Source: JANPLG01 sp964609085 (GTDB lineage: Bacteria; Armatimonadota; SYMT01). Taken from it: 64,000 bases of DNA. The DNA is taken from assembly GCA_964609085.1 (NCBI GenBank), contig CAZSRZ010000005.1, positions 32,249 through 96,248 of the forward strand. Direction: 5' to 3'. The notes under the pieces are model-generated. The model saw only the letters and a program-made list of their open reading frames with translations, had not been told where the DNA came from and ran no database searches. The position numbers and the translations under genes are program-made. Positions 16,852 to 26,763 of the stretch are shown piece by piece; the first letter of the stretch is position 1, and each line of letters begins with the position of its first letter.

Positions 16852-17811
16852 TCAATCGGGGGCAGGGGGTTTCACGGGCAGATCCAGATTCTGAGCAGGT
16901 GTGAAGCCGCTCCCGGTTTCGCGCTCTGCTTCGGCGGCACGTGGCGCCCCCGCGGCGACCGGTGGCGGCGCCGGGCGGTAGGCTGTGCCGGCGAAGAGGC
17001 TTCTCGCGGCCTCATAGTTGTCGCGTCGGTGGTAGAGCAGCAGCACGTTCGTGAGCCGTCGGCCCGGATAGGCGACGAACTGGCCGGCGTAGTAGAGTGC
17101 CGTAGATGTTCCGCCGTCCATCGCGACGGCGTGGTAGGCACCGATCGCCTTTGAGAGTTTGGCCAGTTCCCATAGGGTGATCCCCTGGCGCACGGCAATG
17201 AACTGCAGGCGTCCGTCAGCGGTCAATCCTATAGCTGTCCGCGCCCGACGCTGCGTCACCGGCAGGGTGCGGAACCCCTCCCCCCGAGCCGTCATGAGCA
17301 CCTTTCCGCCGGAAACGAGTCGCGGCCCCGCACGGATCACGGTGTCGTAGAGCGACCAATCCAGGGCCGCCGAACGGTAGTTGGTGCTCACGAAGCTGAC
17401 GATGTTCCCGCGGGTGATCGCAACGGCCGTCCCAATGAACCCCCGGAAGACGGGCTGGCCGTTGATCACGAGATCGCCTGTCGGGATCTGGTTGGTTGTG
17501 CCGAAGAAGGTGCCGGTGATGGCGGCGGCGGGTCGCACACGCTGGACCATTCGGCCGAAACCCTCCGCCGTGCCGATCCCTCCACGGGCCACCATCGCCC
17601 CGAGCGCGACGCTGGGGTCGGTGGTGTCCGCCTCGATGACGTGCACTCCCACACCCAGCACGAGTCCCTTGCGGTAGGCGACTCCAGTGCCTTGCTTACC
17701 GACGGTGTAGAGCCCCGCCCGGCTGGAGCGAGGACGCGCGGACTCGGCCGGAATGCAAGCGGCAGCCACGAGGCTAAGCAGGCAGACAATTCGAATCCAA
17801 ACAGGTCCCAT
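16852..17811 (-). CDS. Exported phosphodiester glycosidase-like protein (NAGPA domain)
   Basis: This protein of 319 residues starts with MGPVWIRIVCLLSLVAAAC, a probable lipoprotein signal peptide. It continues with HVIEADTTDPSVALGAMVA, AAAITGTFFGTTNQIPTGDL, RTAIGLTADGRLQFIAVRQG and AVAMDGGTSTALYYAGQFV, typical of the NAGPA/DUF2233 fold that cleaves phosphodiester-linked sugars. The family DGG-S/T motif is present. I chose the ATG at 17811 because it places the signal peptide at the N-terminus; an upstream frame extension is low-complexity. It follows the M48 peptidase by 49 bases. Confidence 0.78.
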   Translation of the reverse strand: MGPVWIRIVCLLSLVAAACIPAESARPRSSRAGLYTVGKQGTGVAYRKGLVLGVGVHVIEADTTDPSVALGAMVARGGIGTAEGFGRMVQRVRPAAAITGTFFGTTNQIPTGDLVINGQPVFRGFIGTAVAITRGNIVSFVSTNYRSAALDWSLYDTVIRAGPRLVSGGKVLMTARGEGFRTLPVTQRRARTAIGLTADGRLQFIAVRQGITLWELAKLSKAIGAYHAVAMDGGTSTALYYAGQFVAYPGRRLTNVLLLYHRRDNYEAARSLFAGTAYRPAPPPVAAGAPRAAEAERETGSGFTPAQNLDLPVKPPAPD

Positions 17812-17860
17812 GGCACGGCTATTGTGCCAGGAACTGGGCGGGCCCGCCAGCGGTCGGCGG

Positions 17861-19126
17861 TTATCGCCTCCCGTGGCGCTGGATGTGGCGACGGCCTCGG
17901 AAGGAATGACCGCGGCGGCGACGAGTGAACCGCTCGCGGTAGCCAAAGGCAAGCTGAGCCCGGTCGCTGTAGCTTGGGTGGGTGTCCCAGAGCACGTTGC
18001 CCAGCCGGTGGCCCGAGGCTTCTTCCAGATTGATCTCGCGCAGTTTGCGCATCACAGAGAGGTAGCTCTCCGGATCTCCGGTGGCCGCGAGGGCATACTG
18101 GTCGGCATCTCGCTCGTCGCGGCGAGCCTCGGCGCACAGGATGGGGGTGAAGAGATTCCCCAGACCGAGGGTGAGGCCCGCCAGCAGCGGAAAACCGGCG
18201 AGGTCGTCCACTCCGGCTAGCCCGATTCGGGGCGCGATGATCGACATCGCCAGCAGGGCGGCTACCCCGGCGGCGAGCTGGGCGGTCCCCCAGAACAACT
18301 TCCGCTGCGCCTGGGAGACCCCCGCGCGCGTGCGTTCCTCCAGGTGGATTCGGTCGTAGAGATGGCCGAACTCATGCGCCATCACGATGCGTTCTTCGCC
18401 ATCCGTGAAGGCGTCGATGAGGGTGTCGGTGACGAAGATCGCCGTCTGTTTCCCACGCACCCATAACGACGCGCTGACTCGCCGCGTCTTGTGGCTCACC
18501 CGGACTTCGTAGACGGGTAGGGTGCGGGTGCCGTGTCCCGGCAGCACGAACGACTCTCGACGCAGGAAGCGCACCGGGTAGAACAGGTTGACCACCGGCA
18601 CGTAGACCCACTCCAGGAAGAGTCGGCGGAGGAGCAGAAAGGCCACCGTGCCGGGTAGGATCAGCCACGGCCAGTAGGGGAGCCATTCCGCGACGGGGAG
18701 CAGCAGCAACAACGTGGCCACGCCGAAGATGGCCGATCGACATAGCCACTCCCAGAGCCACGACCCAAAGCTCTCACGGGCCAGCCTGTAGCGACGCTCC
18801 AGCCAGTAATCCCGTACCGCGTGAATTGGGAGCAGCAGGCAGCGGGTGCAGAACCCGAGCGTGAGCAGGAACCAGAGGTCCGCCACCCAGGCCGGCCATG
18901 CTGCCGGTAGCCACGTCCGTGTAGCTACCAACACGTGGTGGGCTGCGCCAGAGAGGGTCAGCGCCGCCAGGACGCCCAGCAGCAGGGTGTTCTCGAGCGT
19001 GGTGAGCGCGGTGCGCGTGGCACTCAGGCGTCGACACTGCTCCTCGAGCTCGTCCGAGAGCCGAATGGCCGGATGCGGAGCCGCATCGGCTGTGTCTACT
19101 GATTGCCGCGACCTTGTGGGTTGCAT
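17861..19126 (-). CDS. M48-family membrane zinc metalloprotease
   Basis: This is a membrane protein of about 421 residues. It has several hydrophobic helices before the zinc site HEFGH (near residue 250, in RIVMAHEFGHLYDRI), more after it, and the downstream acidic ligand region EARRDERDADQYALA. This matches the Ste24/HtpX-type M48 peptidases that act at the inner membrane. The ATG at 19126 is chosen; in-frame GTGs at 19162 and 19159 are alternatives. TATAAT on the minus strand (19164-19169) would be a good -10 box for a start at about 19157, which favours the ATG. Confidence 0.85.
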   Translation of the reverse strand: MQPTRSRQSVDTADAAPHPAIRLSDELEEQCRRLSATRTALTTLENTLLLGVLAALTLSGAAHHVLVATRTWLPAAWPAWVADLWFLLTLGFCTRCLLLPIHAVRDYWLERRYRLARESFGSWLWEWLCRSAIFGVATLLLLLPVAEWLPYWPWLILPGTVAFLLLRRLFLEWVYVPVVNLFYPVRFLRRESFVLPGHGTRTLPVYEVRVSHKTRRVSASLWVRGKQTAIFVTDTLIDAFTDGEERIVMAHEFGHLYDRIHLEERTRAGVSQAQRKLFWGTAQLAAGVAALLAMSIIAPRIGLAGVDDLAGFPLLAGLTLGLGNLFTPILCAEARRDERDADQYALAATGDPESYLSVMRKLREINLEEASGHRLGNVLWDTHPSYSDRAQLAFGYRERFTRRRRGHSFRGRRHIQRHGRR

Positions 19127-19198
19127 GAGTGGTGGCGCGGGAATGCTCTCCCACGCCACCACGATTATAGAAGCTCCCGCCGCACTCGGGAACTGACT

Positions 19199-20185
19199 CT
19201 ACTTCCGCTCAGCTACCCAGATGTTGCGGAACACGACCGGATTGCCGTGGTTCTGAAGCGAGAAGGGGCCGGGATCGGCCGATTCCTTGTTCAATCCCCC
19301 GCCAGGTGTGACGTTCTTGAGCATGATCTTGTCGTGGATGACGACGCCGTTGTGCCGGACGGTGATCACGGCCGGCGCCGTCTTCGTGCCTGCGGCATCG
19401 AACTTCGCTGCCGTGAAGTCAATGTCGTAGGTCTGCCACGCGAGCGGCGGATAGCACATGTTCTCGCTGGGCTTGCTCTCTTTGTAGATGCCGCCGCACT
19501 CATTGTCCTCGCCGGTGAGGCCGAACGAGTCGAGCACCTGGATTTCGTAGCGGTCCTGGACGTAGACGCCGCTGTTGCCGCGGCCCTGTCCTCGGGCCTC
19601 GGGCATGTAGGGAAGACGGAACTCCAGGTGAGCCTGGAAGTCACGGAACGCCTGCATTGACCGCGTACCGACGGCGAGCAGGTTTCCCTCCGCCAGGCGG
19701 CCGCCCTGCCATGCCGCAGCCGAAGTGCCGTCGAAGAGGACAACCGCACCCGCGGGGGGCTTCTGACCGAGCGTAGAGCTTCGTCGCTCCACCCGCGGCA
19801 GCTCTACACTCTGATCCCCGTGCTTGATCTTCATCTTGCCGCCGGCAACGGTCACCTCGTAGGCACCGTCGGCAGAGGTAAAGCTGGCGGTCTCTCCCTC
19901 TCCCTTGCCGTCCAACTGATGGCGGGTAGGTTTGCTCCAGCCGTCGCCGGGCAGGCCGCCCGGATAGAAGACGGCGCGGTAGGTGTTCTTGCCCATATCG
20001 ATCACCTGGGCACCGATCTTGTTGCCTTCCGGGCTCGTGCCCGAGTACTCACCCTGCACGCGGAAGGAGGGTCCCGCGGCGGCCGGGTCCGTGATGGCGT
20101 CCCCCGGTGCACCGGAAACGGCACCGAGCGAGCCAAGCCCGGCGGCTGCAAGGCCGCAGACCAGCAACCGATGATGAATGCGCAT
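19199..20185 (-). CDS. Exported DUF1080 protein (3-keto-disaccharide hydrolase-like)
   Basis: This protein of 328 residues has an N-terminal signal peptide (LLVCGLAAAGLGSLGAVSG). A beta-rich N-domain (~40-140) precedes the DUF1080 jelly-roll: VVLFDGTSAAAW, FQAHLEFRLPYMPEAR, GNSGVYVQDRYEIQVLDSFG and a final NPVVFRNIWVAE. DUF1080 proteins are abundant in Planctomycetes and Verrucomicrobia, and some hydrolyse 3-keto-glycosides made by Gfo/Idh oxidoreductases. A Gfo/Idh gene lies two genes upstream. GGAGAGG precedes the ATG by eight bases. Confidence 0.85.
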   Translation of the reverse strand: MRIHHRLLVCGLAAAGLGSLGAVSGAPGDAITDPAAAGPSFRVQGEYSGTSPEGNKIGAQVIDMGKNTYRAVFYPGGLPGDGWSKPTRHQLDGKGEGETASFTSADGAYEVTVAGGKMKIKHGDQSVELPRVERRSSTLGQKPPAGAVVLFDGTSAAAWQGGRLAEGNLLAVGTRSMQAFRDFQAHLEFRLPYMPEARGQGRGNSGVYVQDRYEIQVLDSFGLTGEDNECGGIYKESKPSENMCYPPLAWQTYDIDFTAAKFDAAGTKTAPAVITVRHNGVVIHDKIMLKNVTPGGGLNKESADPGPFSLQNHGNPVVFRNIWVAERK

Positions 20186-20267
20186 CTCCCCATCCTCTCC
20201 AAAAGACGTGACCGGCCCCCACGTTGGAGCCCCACCCCTAAATCATGCGTCGATGCTTGCGCCCGCG

Positions 20268-21182
20268 TCACTGCCCGGGGAGGAGCCCGAGCTCGCGCAG
20301 GATCGCGGCGACGAATTCTCGGCTGCCCGCGTCCAGCGGCTGGAGCGGCAGGCAGGCACGCGACGGTCCGAGCCCCATCAATTCCATGGCGGTCTTGATG
20401 CAGACGATCGGCGCGCCGAATTGCACGATGTCCATGAGCCGGTGGACGCGGGGCTGAAGCCGACCAAGCGCTTCTCGGTCCCCGGTGCGGGCGGCCCTGT
20501 AGACTCCCAGCATCGTCGCCGGATCGATGTTGGCTACGCCCGGCACGGCCCCCGCGCCGCCGGCGAGGACGGCGGCGCCGGCCAAGGGCGGCGTACCGAT
20601 CATCACCCGGAAATCAGCTCGCCCCGCCACCGCCTCCAGCACGCGGAGGAAGTGTACGAAGTCGCCGCTGGAGTCTTTGATCCCCACGATCCCTTCGATC
20701 TCGGCGACGCGCGCCATCGTGGATGGCGCCACCATCACTTTGGTGGTGCTCGGGATGTTGTAGATGACCACCGGGATGGGTGAGGCCCTTGCGCATGCCT
20801 CATAGTGGGCCACCTGCTCTGCGGCACCGCGGCTCGGGTAGTAATGGGGCGGTGTGACGGCAACGGCGTTGGCACCGTCTTCCGCGGCAGCCTGGATGTT
20901 GTCGATCGCGCGGCTGGTGCTGGCCGCCATGGTCCCCACGATCAGCGGGATTCGCCCCCCGACCACCCTGTGCGCGATGCGGACCGCGCGTCGCCTCTCT
21001 GCGTCGCGCAGCGCGGGCTGCTCCCCGGTCGACCCCAGGAAGAAGAGACCGTGCACCCCCGCAGCGACCAACCGCTCGAGCTGACTCGTGAGCGCCGCTT
21101 CGTCGACCCGCTCTTCCGCGGAGGTCGGGTCGAGGGGTGTGACCACGGGCGGCACGATGCCGCGAAGATCCAGTATTGGCAT
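20268..21182 (-). CDS. DapA-family aldolase/dehydratase
   Basis: This protein of 304 residues has the N-acetylneuraminate lyase / dihydrodipicolinate synthase fold: GLFFLGSTGEQPALRDAE (substrate carboxylate loop), PVVIYNIPSTTKV with the catalytic Tyr, and EGIVGIKDSSGDF with the Schiff-base Lys. Because it sits 11 bases downstream of a Gfo/Idh oxidoreductase and away from lysine genes, it more likely handles a keto-sugar acid than lysine synthesis; this is inference. GGGAG lies seven bases before the ATG. Confidence 0.85.
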   Translation of the reverse strand: MPILDLRGIVPPVVTPLDPTSAEERVDEAALTSQLERLVAAGVHGLFFLGSTGEQPALRDAERRRAVRIAHRVVGGRIPLIVGTMAASTSRAIDNIQAAAEDGANAVAVTPPHYYPSRGAAEQVAHYEACARASPIPVVIYNIPSTTKVMVAPSTMARVAEIEGIVGIKDSSGDFVHFLRVLEAVAGRADFRVMIGTPPLAGAAVLAGGAGAVPGVANIDPATMLGVYRAARTGDREALGRLQPRVHRLMDIVQFGAPIVCIKTAMELMGLGPSRACLPLQPLDAGSREFVAAILRELGLLPGQ

Positions 21183-21193
21183 GACGTGCTCCC

Positions 21194-22219
21194 TCAGACC
21201 AGCGAGACCGGGCAGCCGGTTCGGACAGATTGCGCTTCGGCCAGCACGGTCGCCAGACTATCGCGACCACTCTGGGCCGCGAGGACCGAGGGGAGCGTGC
21301 CGGATGCAACACCCTCGGTGGCGATCCGGAGCTGTTCGGCGAAGGCGTCGGGAATCCGGGGGGTCAGTGTGTGGTGCTCTCCGTCAGCCGTGTAGGCGGT
21401 CACCCCCGGCGAAGTTCCGGAGTTGTGCCGCAGGGTGGCCCGTTCGAAGTAGACATCGTAGCCGTGCTCGAAGGGGAGTCCCTTCATCGCCACGGCCCCG
21501 CTTTGCGCGGAGACGCAGAGGTTGCGCCCCGGATACTGGTACTCGGTGACCAGGTAGTCGATCTGTCCCCGGTCGGATACCGAACCGGTGGACCAGACGG
21601 CGGCCGGCTTGCCCAGGACGAACTGAATGAAGTCGGTGTCGTGAATGTGCAGGTCGACCACGGCGCCTCCCGTCTTGGTGGGGTCGGCGAACCAGTCATC
21701 GCCGGACCAGTCCGGCCGGGAAATGACGCGCTTGAAATGGGCTCCACGCAGGCTGCCGTACTCCTCGGATCTGATGAGGTCTCCGATCAGGGCGAACTCC
21801 GGCCAGAAGCGGAGCACCTGGGCCACCATCAGCAGGCGTCCGGCCGCCGTCGCCGCGGCGATCATCGCGTCCGCGTCCGCCACGGAGAGGGCGATCGGTT
21901 TTTCCACCAGCACATGCTTGCCTGCGGCGAGGGCTTTCTCGGCCACCTGTCTGTGGAGATGGCTGGGCAGGCAGAGGTCGATCAGGTCGATCTCCGGGTC
22001 CGCCAGCATCTCGTCCAGGTCGGAGTAGCCGTGGATACCGGTGAGGTCCTGCGTCCCGCCCGCATCGCCGAAGTTCCCGCGCACGCCGCTCCAATCGCCC
22101 GCCAGCTTGCGCTGGTTGCGGGTGAAAACGGCGTGTACCTTCGCCCCGTCCACCTGGCTGTAGGCCTTGAAGTGCGTCACTCCCATGAAGCCGATGCCGG
22201 CGATGCCCACTCGAACCAT
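21194..22219 (-). CDS. Gfo/Idh/MocA-family NAD(P)-dependent oxidoreductase
   Basis: This protein of 341 residues has the Rossmann start MVRVGIAGIGFMGVTHFKAY, followed by DEMLADPEIDLIDLCLPSHLH and the family motif GKHVLVEKPIALS. The C-terminal sheet domain contains GGAVVDLHIHDTDFIQ, with the catalytic-site His-Asp pair. It oxidises or reduces sugars, cyclitols or their acids. The ATG at 22219 has a perfect GGAGG seven bases upstream; the upstream in-frame ATG at 22255 lies in Gly-rich sequence. First gene of the minus-strand sugar run. Confidence 0.9.
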   Translation of the reverse strand: MVRVGIAGIGFMGVTHFKAYSQVDGAKVHAVFTRNQRKLAGDWSGVRGNFGDAGGTQDLTGIHGYSDLDEMLADPEIDLIDLCLPSHLHRQVAEKALAAGKHVLVEKPIALSVADADAMIAAATAAGRLLMVAQVLRFWPEFALIGDLIRSEEYGSLRGAHFKRVISRPDWSGDDWFADPTKTGGAVVDLHIHDTDFIQFVLGKPAAVWSTGSVSDRGQIDYLVTEYQYPGRNLCVSAQSGAVAMKGLPFEHGYDVYFERATLRHNSGTSPGVTAYTADGEHHTLTPRIPDAFAEQLRIATEGVASGTLPSVLAAQSGRDSLATVLAEAQSVRTGCPVSLV

Positions 22220-22313
22220 GTACCCACCTCCCCCGGCAGCGCCACCGGGCCTCAACCCTCATTCCCCCCGGCAGCCGTCGGTTCCTACCCGTCCCGGGCA
22301 GGGATTGCCTGAC

Positions 22314-22349
22314 AGCCTGCCCGACTGCCTGCCCGATTGCCTATCCGAT
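22314..22349. repeat. Three tandem copies of a 12-bp unit
   Basis: The units AGCCTGCCCGAC, TGCCTGCCCGAT and TGCCTATCCGAT follow each other directly, then decay. They lie between the divergent Gfo/Idh and propeller-like genes. No function is evident; replication slippage is the simplest origin. Confidence 0.7.
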
Positions 22350-22398
22350 TGCCCATGCGGGGGTGCCGCCGGTATGCTCTGCAGGTGAGGAGCGCTCC

Positions 22399-23307
22399 AT
22401 GCCAATGATCGTCCGCGTTTTCATGCTTCCCCTGCTGCTGGCAGCCGTTACAGCGGATGCGGCCGCGGGCTACCGATCCGGCAGGGTGCTCTGCACGTTT
22501 CAGGACGCGGCCATCACCGAGTCGAGCGGACTCGCGGCCAGCGCCCGGTCGGATGCCTACTTCTGGACTCACAACGACAGCGGCGATGCTCCGCGCATCT
22601 TTGCCGTCAACCGGCAGGGCCTCACGCTGGCCACTCTGCGCCTGACCGGTGCCGACGCGATCGACTGGGAAGACATGGCCCGTGGCAAGGACCCGCAGGG
22701 CCAGCCCTTGCTCTGGCTTGGAGACATTGGGGACAACAACGCCGTTCGCAGCAGCGTCTTCGTTTACGCCGTTCCGGAACCCGTCGTGGACGTGAACCAA
22801 TCCGGCGTCAGCGGTGATCTCAACGGTGCCGTCCGCTATGAACTTCGTTACCCGGACGGTCCGCGCGACGCGGAATCCCTGTTCGTTCACCCCAGGGATC
22901 GCCGACTCTACATCCTGTCGAAATCCCTCAGCGGGAGCAGGCTCTACGTCGCGCCGACCACCCTGCGCACGGACCAGCCGAATACGCTGAAGAAGGTCGG
23001 CTCCGTCAACTTCGGCCTCTACCCGAACAGCGCTCAGACGGTGAAACAACTCGCCATGGCCCAATTGGGCACGGCGGGCGACATCTCCCCCGACGGCAAG
23101 CGGCTGGTGCTGCGCACCTACCTGGACGCCTACGAGTGGCCCGTGGCCAACGCCGACATCGCCGCTGCCGTCCGCGCGCGACCGCTGCGTGTCAAGATCC
23201 CCGCGACGAATCAAGGCGAGGCCATCGCCTATCGGCGGGACGGCAAGGCCCTGTTCACCAGCACAGAGGGCGCCGGTTCGCCGGTCCACGAAATGCAGCG
23301 CCGCTGA
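22399..23307 (+). CDS. Secreted beta-propeller-like protein of unknown function
   Basis: This protein of 302 residues starts with a signal peptide (IVRVFMLPLLLAAVTADAAAG). The mature part has SSGLAASARSDAYFWTHNDS, RIFAVNRQG, DAIDWEDMARG, WLGDIGDNNAVR, DAESLFVHPRDRRLYILSKS and GEAIAYRRDGKALFTSTEG. Repeating blocks with D-AE-S and WTHNDSG phrases are typical of extracellular six- or seven-bladed propellers annotated as hypothetical or integrin-like. No catalytic residues can be assigned. GAGGAG precedes the ATG at 22399. It stands alone, divergent from the sugar run. Confidence 0.7.
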   Translation: MPMIVRVFMLPLLLAAVTADAAAGYRSGRVLCTFQDAAITESSGLAASARSDAYFWTHNDSGDAPRIFAVNRQGLTLATLRLTGADAIDWEDMARGKDPQGQPLLWLGDIGDNNAVRSSVFVYAVPEPVVDVNQSGVSGDLNGAVRYELRYPDGPRDAESLFVHPRDRRLYILSKSLSGSRLYVAPTTLRTDQPNTLKKVGSVNFGLYPNSAQTVKQLAMAQLGTAGDISPDGKRLVLRTYLDAYEWPVANADIAAAVRARPLRVKIPATNQGEAIAYRRDGKALFTSTEGAGSPVHEMQRR

Positions 23308-23364
23308 CCATCCTTGACCGCAGGGCGTAAGCCCGCGGACCTTGGGGGCGCACCCAGTTCTCCG

Positions 23365-23394
23365 TTGACTCCTCGCCGCCGTCTCTTCTAGAAT
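23365..23394 (+). promoter_or_regulatory. Promoter of the ImuB-like gene
   Basis: TTGACT (23365-23370) and TAGAAT (23389-23394) are 18 bases apart, a good sigma-70-type promoter. It is followed directly by a palindrome and then by the polymerase-like gene. Confidence 0.65.
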
Positions 23395-23408
23395 CAAACT
23401 ATCGTTTG
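23395..23408. promoter_or_regulatory. Putative LexA-type SOS operator
   Basis: CAAAC TATC GTTTG is a perfect 5-bp inverted repeat with a 4-bp spacer, in the layout of LexA boxes (GAAC-N4-GTTC in Gram-positive bacteria). It lies immediately after the -10 box over the likely transcription start, upstream of an ImuB-like mutagenesis gene. Assignment to LexA is inference, since no lexA is present in this window. Confidence 0.5.
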
Positions 23409-23434
23409 CATATCTTTGAGCCGGGAGGGAAGGG

Positions 23435-24727
23435 ATGCGCCGCATCCTGTATGTCTGGACGCCGTGTCTGCTGGTGACGGCGGAGAGGTTGCTGGACCCG
23501 ACGCTGGCGGAGCGGCCGCTGCTGGTGGTCACCGGTCGTGGGTCACAGGGGCGGGTGGTGGAGGCGTCCGCGGAGGTGGATGAGGTATGCCGGGGGATGA
23601 ACTGGCGGCATGCGCAGCGGCGCTGCCCGGAGGCAGTGGTGACGCTCTACCAGGCGGATCGCTACGCGCCGGTGGTGGAGCGGCTGGCGCAGGTGTTGAA
23701 TCGTTTCACGCCGTGGGTCGAGTTTTTTTCAGGGGAACGAAAACCGGGGGGTCGGAGCCTGGGAGTGTTGGGGGAACTGTTTGCGGATCTGGGGCAGGGG
23801 GATGCCGGTAGCGGGGTGGAGATGGGGTGCCGGATCCGGGATCAGTTGCAGGTGGAGATGGGCCTTGGTTCTCGCATGGGTCTCGGCACGGGGAAGGTGA
23901 CGGCGCGGGTGGCCGGCAGGCGTGCGTGCGAGGGGGAAGTGCAACTGGTGCTGGCGGGGAGAGAGCGTGGATTCCTGGCGGATGAGCCGCTCGGCGCCCT
24001 CTGGGACATGTCCGCCGAAGCGGTGCGCCGGCTGGAGCTGCTGGGGATTCGCACGCTAGGCCAGATGGCCGCGCTGCCCGCAGAGGTGCTGACGGCCACA
24101 CTGGGGCCGGTCGGGTCGTGGTATCGGCGTCTGGCCCAGGGAATGGAACGGCGATCGGTGGCTGTCTGGCAGCCTCGGCCGGCGGAGGTGGCGACCTGCT
24201 TTGTGGATGAAGGCGTGGGGGACGCGCAACACCTGGCCCTTCGGCTGGAGCGCCTGGCGGGCGAGCTTGCCGCCGCGCTGGCTGAGCATGGGCGATTCGG
24301 CAAGGAGGTGGCGCTCACGCTGCATGTGGCCGGCGGAACACGCGGCGGTGCCCTGCTGTTCGCTGCCCGAAGGCTGAAAGAGCCGGTGCGGGCGGTTCGA
24401 CCGCTGTCCGAGGCTGCCTGTGCACTGTGGATGCAATTGCTGCCGCGGCTGGACAAGGCGTTGGGCGAACGGGCCGACGAGAGTGTGGAAGCCGTAGATC
24501 TGCCGGGGGCGGCCACAGTTTTCCGTCGTCCCAGCTTGGAGTTGATGGAACTCTCCGTGACCTATCTCACGGGATCGGATGCACTGCAGCTCAGTCTGTT
24601 CGGCGACGAGGATCGCTCTCCGGCGTTGCGCTCGGTGGTGGCCCGGGTGCAGGAACGGTACGGGGAGCGCGTGCTGATGTCGGGGAGTTGCGTGGCGGCA
24701 TCGCGGTTTATCACCGCCGTGGAGTGA
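23435..24727 (+). CDS. ImuB-like catalytically inactive Y-family polymerase
   Basis: This protein of 430 residues has the overall Y-family layout, but the metal-binding acids are absent. The first motif reads ILYVWTPCLLVTAERLLD rather than a D-x-D-x-F form, and the S-I-D-E motif reads SGER (99-102). The thumb and little-finger regions are recognisable (LLGIRTLGQMAALP, AEVATCFVDE). A canonical beta-clamp binding motif QLSLF occurs at 385-389. This matches ImuB, the adaptor of damage-induced mutagenesis that works with DnaE2. The small DUF6504 gene follows. DnaE2 and ImuA are not in the window. GGGAGGG precedes the ATG. Confidence 0.82.
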   Translation: MRRILYVWTPCLLVTAERLLDPTLAERPLLVVTGRGSQGRVVEASAEVDEVCRGMNWRHAQRRCPEAVVTLYQADRYAPVVERLAQVLNRFTPWVEFFSGERKPGGRSLGVLGELFADLGQGDAGSGVEMGCRIRDQLQVEMGLGSRMGLGTGKVTARVAGRRACEGEVQLVLAGRERGFLADEPLGALWDMSAEAVRRLELLGIRTLGQMAALPAEVLTATLGPVGSWYRRLAQGMERRSVAVWQPRPAEVATCFVDEGVGDAQHLALRLERLAGELAAALAEHGRFGKEVALTLHVAGGTRGGALLFAARRLKEPVRAVRPLSEAACALWMQLLPRLDKALGERADESVEAVDLPGAATVFRRPSLELMELSVTYLTGSDALQLSLFGDEDRSPALRSVVARVQERYGERVLMSGSCVAASRFITAVE

Positions 24728-24734
24728 AGCGGCG

Positions 24735-25100
24735 ATGGCTAAGCGAGTGGATGAGGACGTGCGGGTGTTGCTGCGACAAAGGGAAGAAGGCGGCACCATC
24801 CCGGCGGCGTTCTTCTGGCGTCAACGTCGCTACGAGGTGTTGAGCGTGGCTGCGATCTGGCGAGAGACCGGGCGCTGGTGGGACGGCGAGTTGGAGCGAA
24901 CGACCTACCGGGTGACAGCCGCGGCCGCGCCGGCTAGCCGGGCTTCGGCCCTGTCGACCGCTGCCGCAGCGCCGCCGGTCGGCGTGTACGAGCTGTCATG
25001 TTTCAGCCGCGGCGAGGCTGTGGGCGCCAAAGATGTGGGCGTCAAAGATGTCGGCACCGAGATCGAGGTCCGATGGAGGCTGGCGGAGGTGCAGGACTGA
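24735..25100 (+). CDS. DUF6504-type small protein
   Basis: This protein of 121 residues has the phrases PAAFFWRQRRYEVLSVAAIW, TGRWWDGELERTTYRV and VYELSC, ending in an Arg-Trp-containing strand. The pattern resembles the DUF6504 domain that commonly sits next to Y-family polymerase genes, with an Ala-rich insert in the middle. No activity is known. The ATG lies seven bases after the ImuB-like stop, so the two form one SOS-type unit. An in-phase Gly/Val repeat (GAKDVGVKDVG) lies near the end. Confidence 0.65.
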   Translation: MAKRVDEDVRVLLRQREEGGTIPAAFFWRQRRYEVLSVAAIWRETGRWWDGELERTTYRVTAAAAPASRASALSTAAAAPPVGVYELSCFSRGEAVGAKDVGVKDVGTEIEVRWRLAEVQD

Positions 25101-25222
25101 GGTCTGTCCCGCCGCTCGCGGGCGGGAAGGGCGTCCGGTGTGCACCGGCGAAAGTTGCGCGGGGGAGAAACCTCACGCAGAACGGCCGTGCGCCGCCGAC
25201 CAACCTCAAGGAGTTGAGTGCA

Positions 25223-26262
<1,040 letters not shown>

Positions 26263-26266
<4 letters not shown>

Positions 26267-26646
26267 TCCGCGGTGTGCACACGATGTTCTACTCGTCCGA
26301 GCCCGAGGCCCTGCGTGCCTTTCTCCGGGACAAGCTGGGGTTTTCGGCAACCGACGTAGGCGGAGGCTGGTTGATCTTCGACCTGCCGGAGGCCGACATG
26401 GGGTGCCATCCCGCCGACGAGGGCGGGGGTGCGAGGAGCGGCACTCACGACATTTCGTTCTATTGCGATGACATCAAGCAGACCGTGGCCGAACTGTCCG
26501 CTCGCGGTGTGGAGTTCACTGGGCCGGTGGCGAACCACGGCTACGGGCTTGTCACGCACTTCAGAGTGCCGGGTGGATTTGAGGTCCAACTCTATCAGCC
26601 GCTCTACGGGAAAGGGGGCGCCCAACCCGTGGTCGCGTCCGGCTGA
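26263..26646 (+). CDS. VOC-family (glyoxalase/bleomycin-resistance-like) protein
   Basis: This protein of 127 residues shows the VOC pattern: HTMFYSSEPEALRAFLRDKL, GWLIFDLPEADMGCHP, HDISFYCDDIKQTVAELSARG and a final FRVPGGFEVQLYQP, with the His and Glu metal-binding positions. Its substrate cannot be deduced. The ATG overlaps the esterase stop (ATGA), so it is co-translated. Confidence 0.85.
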
Positions 26647-26725
26647 GCTCCGGGCGCTACTGCCGGACGACGCATCAGAAAACGCCTGACATGGGTGATT
26701 GGGGATCGGGTGATCGGGTTGCCGC

Positions 26726-26754
26726 TTGACATCAGATGTTCGCCAACCTAGCAT
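26726..26754 (+). promoter_or_regulatory. Strong promoter of the toxin-antitoxin pair, almost leaderless
   Basis: TTGACA (26726-26731) and TAGCAT (26749-26754) are 17 bases apart. Transcription should start at about 26761, only a few bases before the ATG at 26764, and no ribosome binding site is present. Confidence 0.65.
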
Positions 26755-26763
26755 CAAGCCATC

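Noticed and set aside
22314..22349. CRISPR-like array
   Set aside because: The units are 12 bp in direct contact with no spacers, and no cas genes are nearby.
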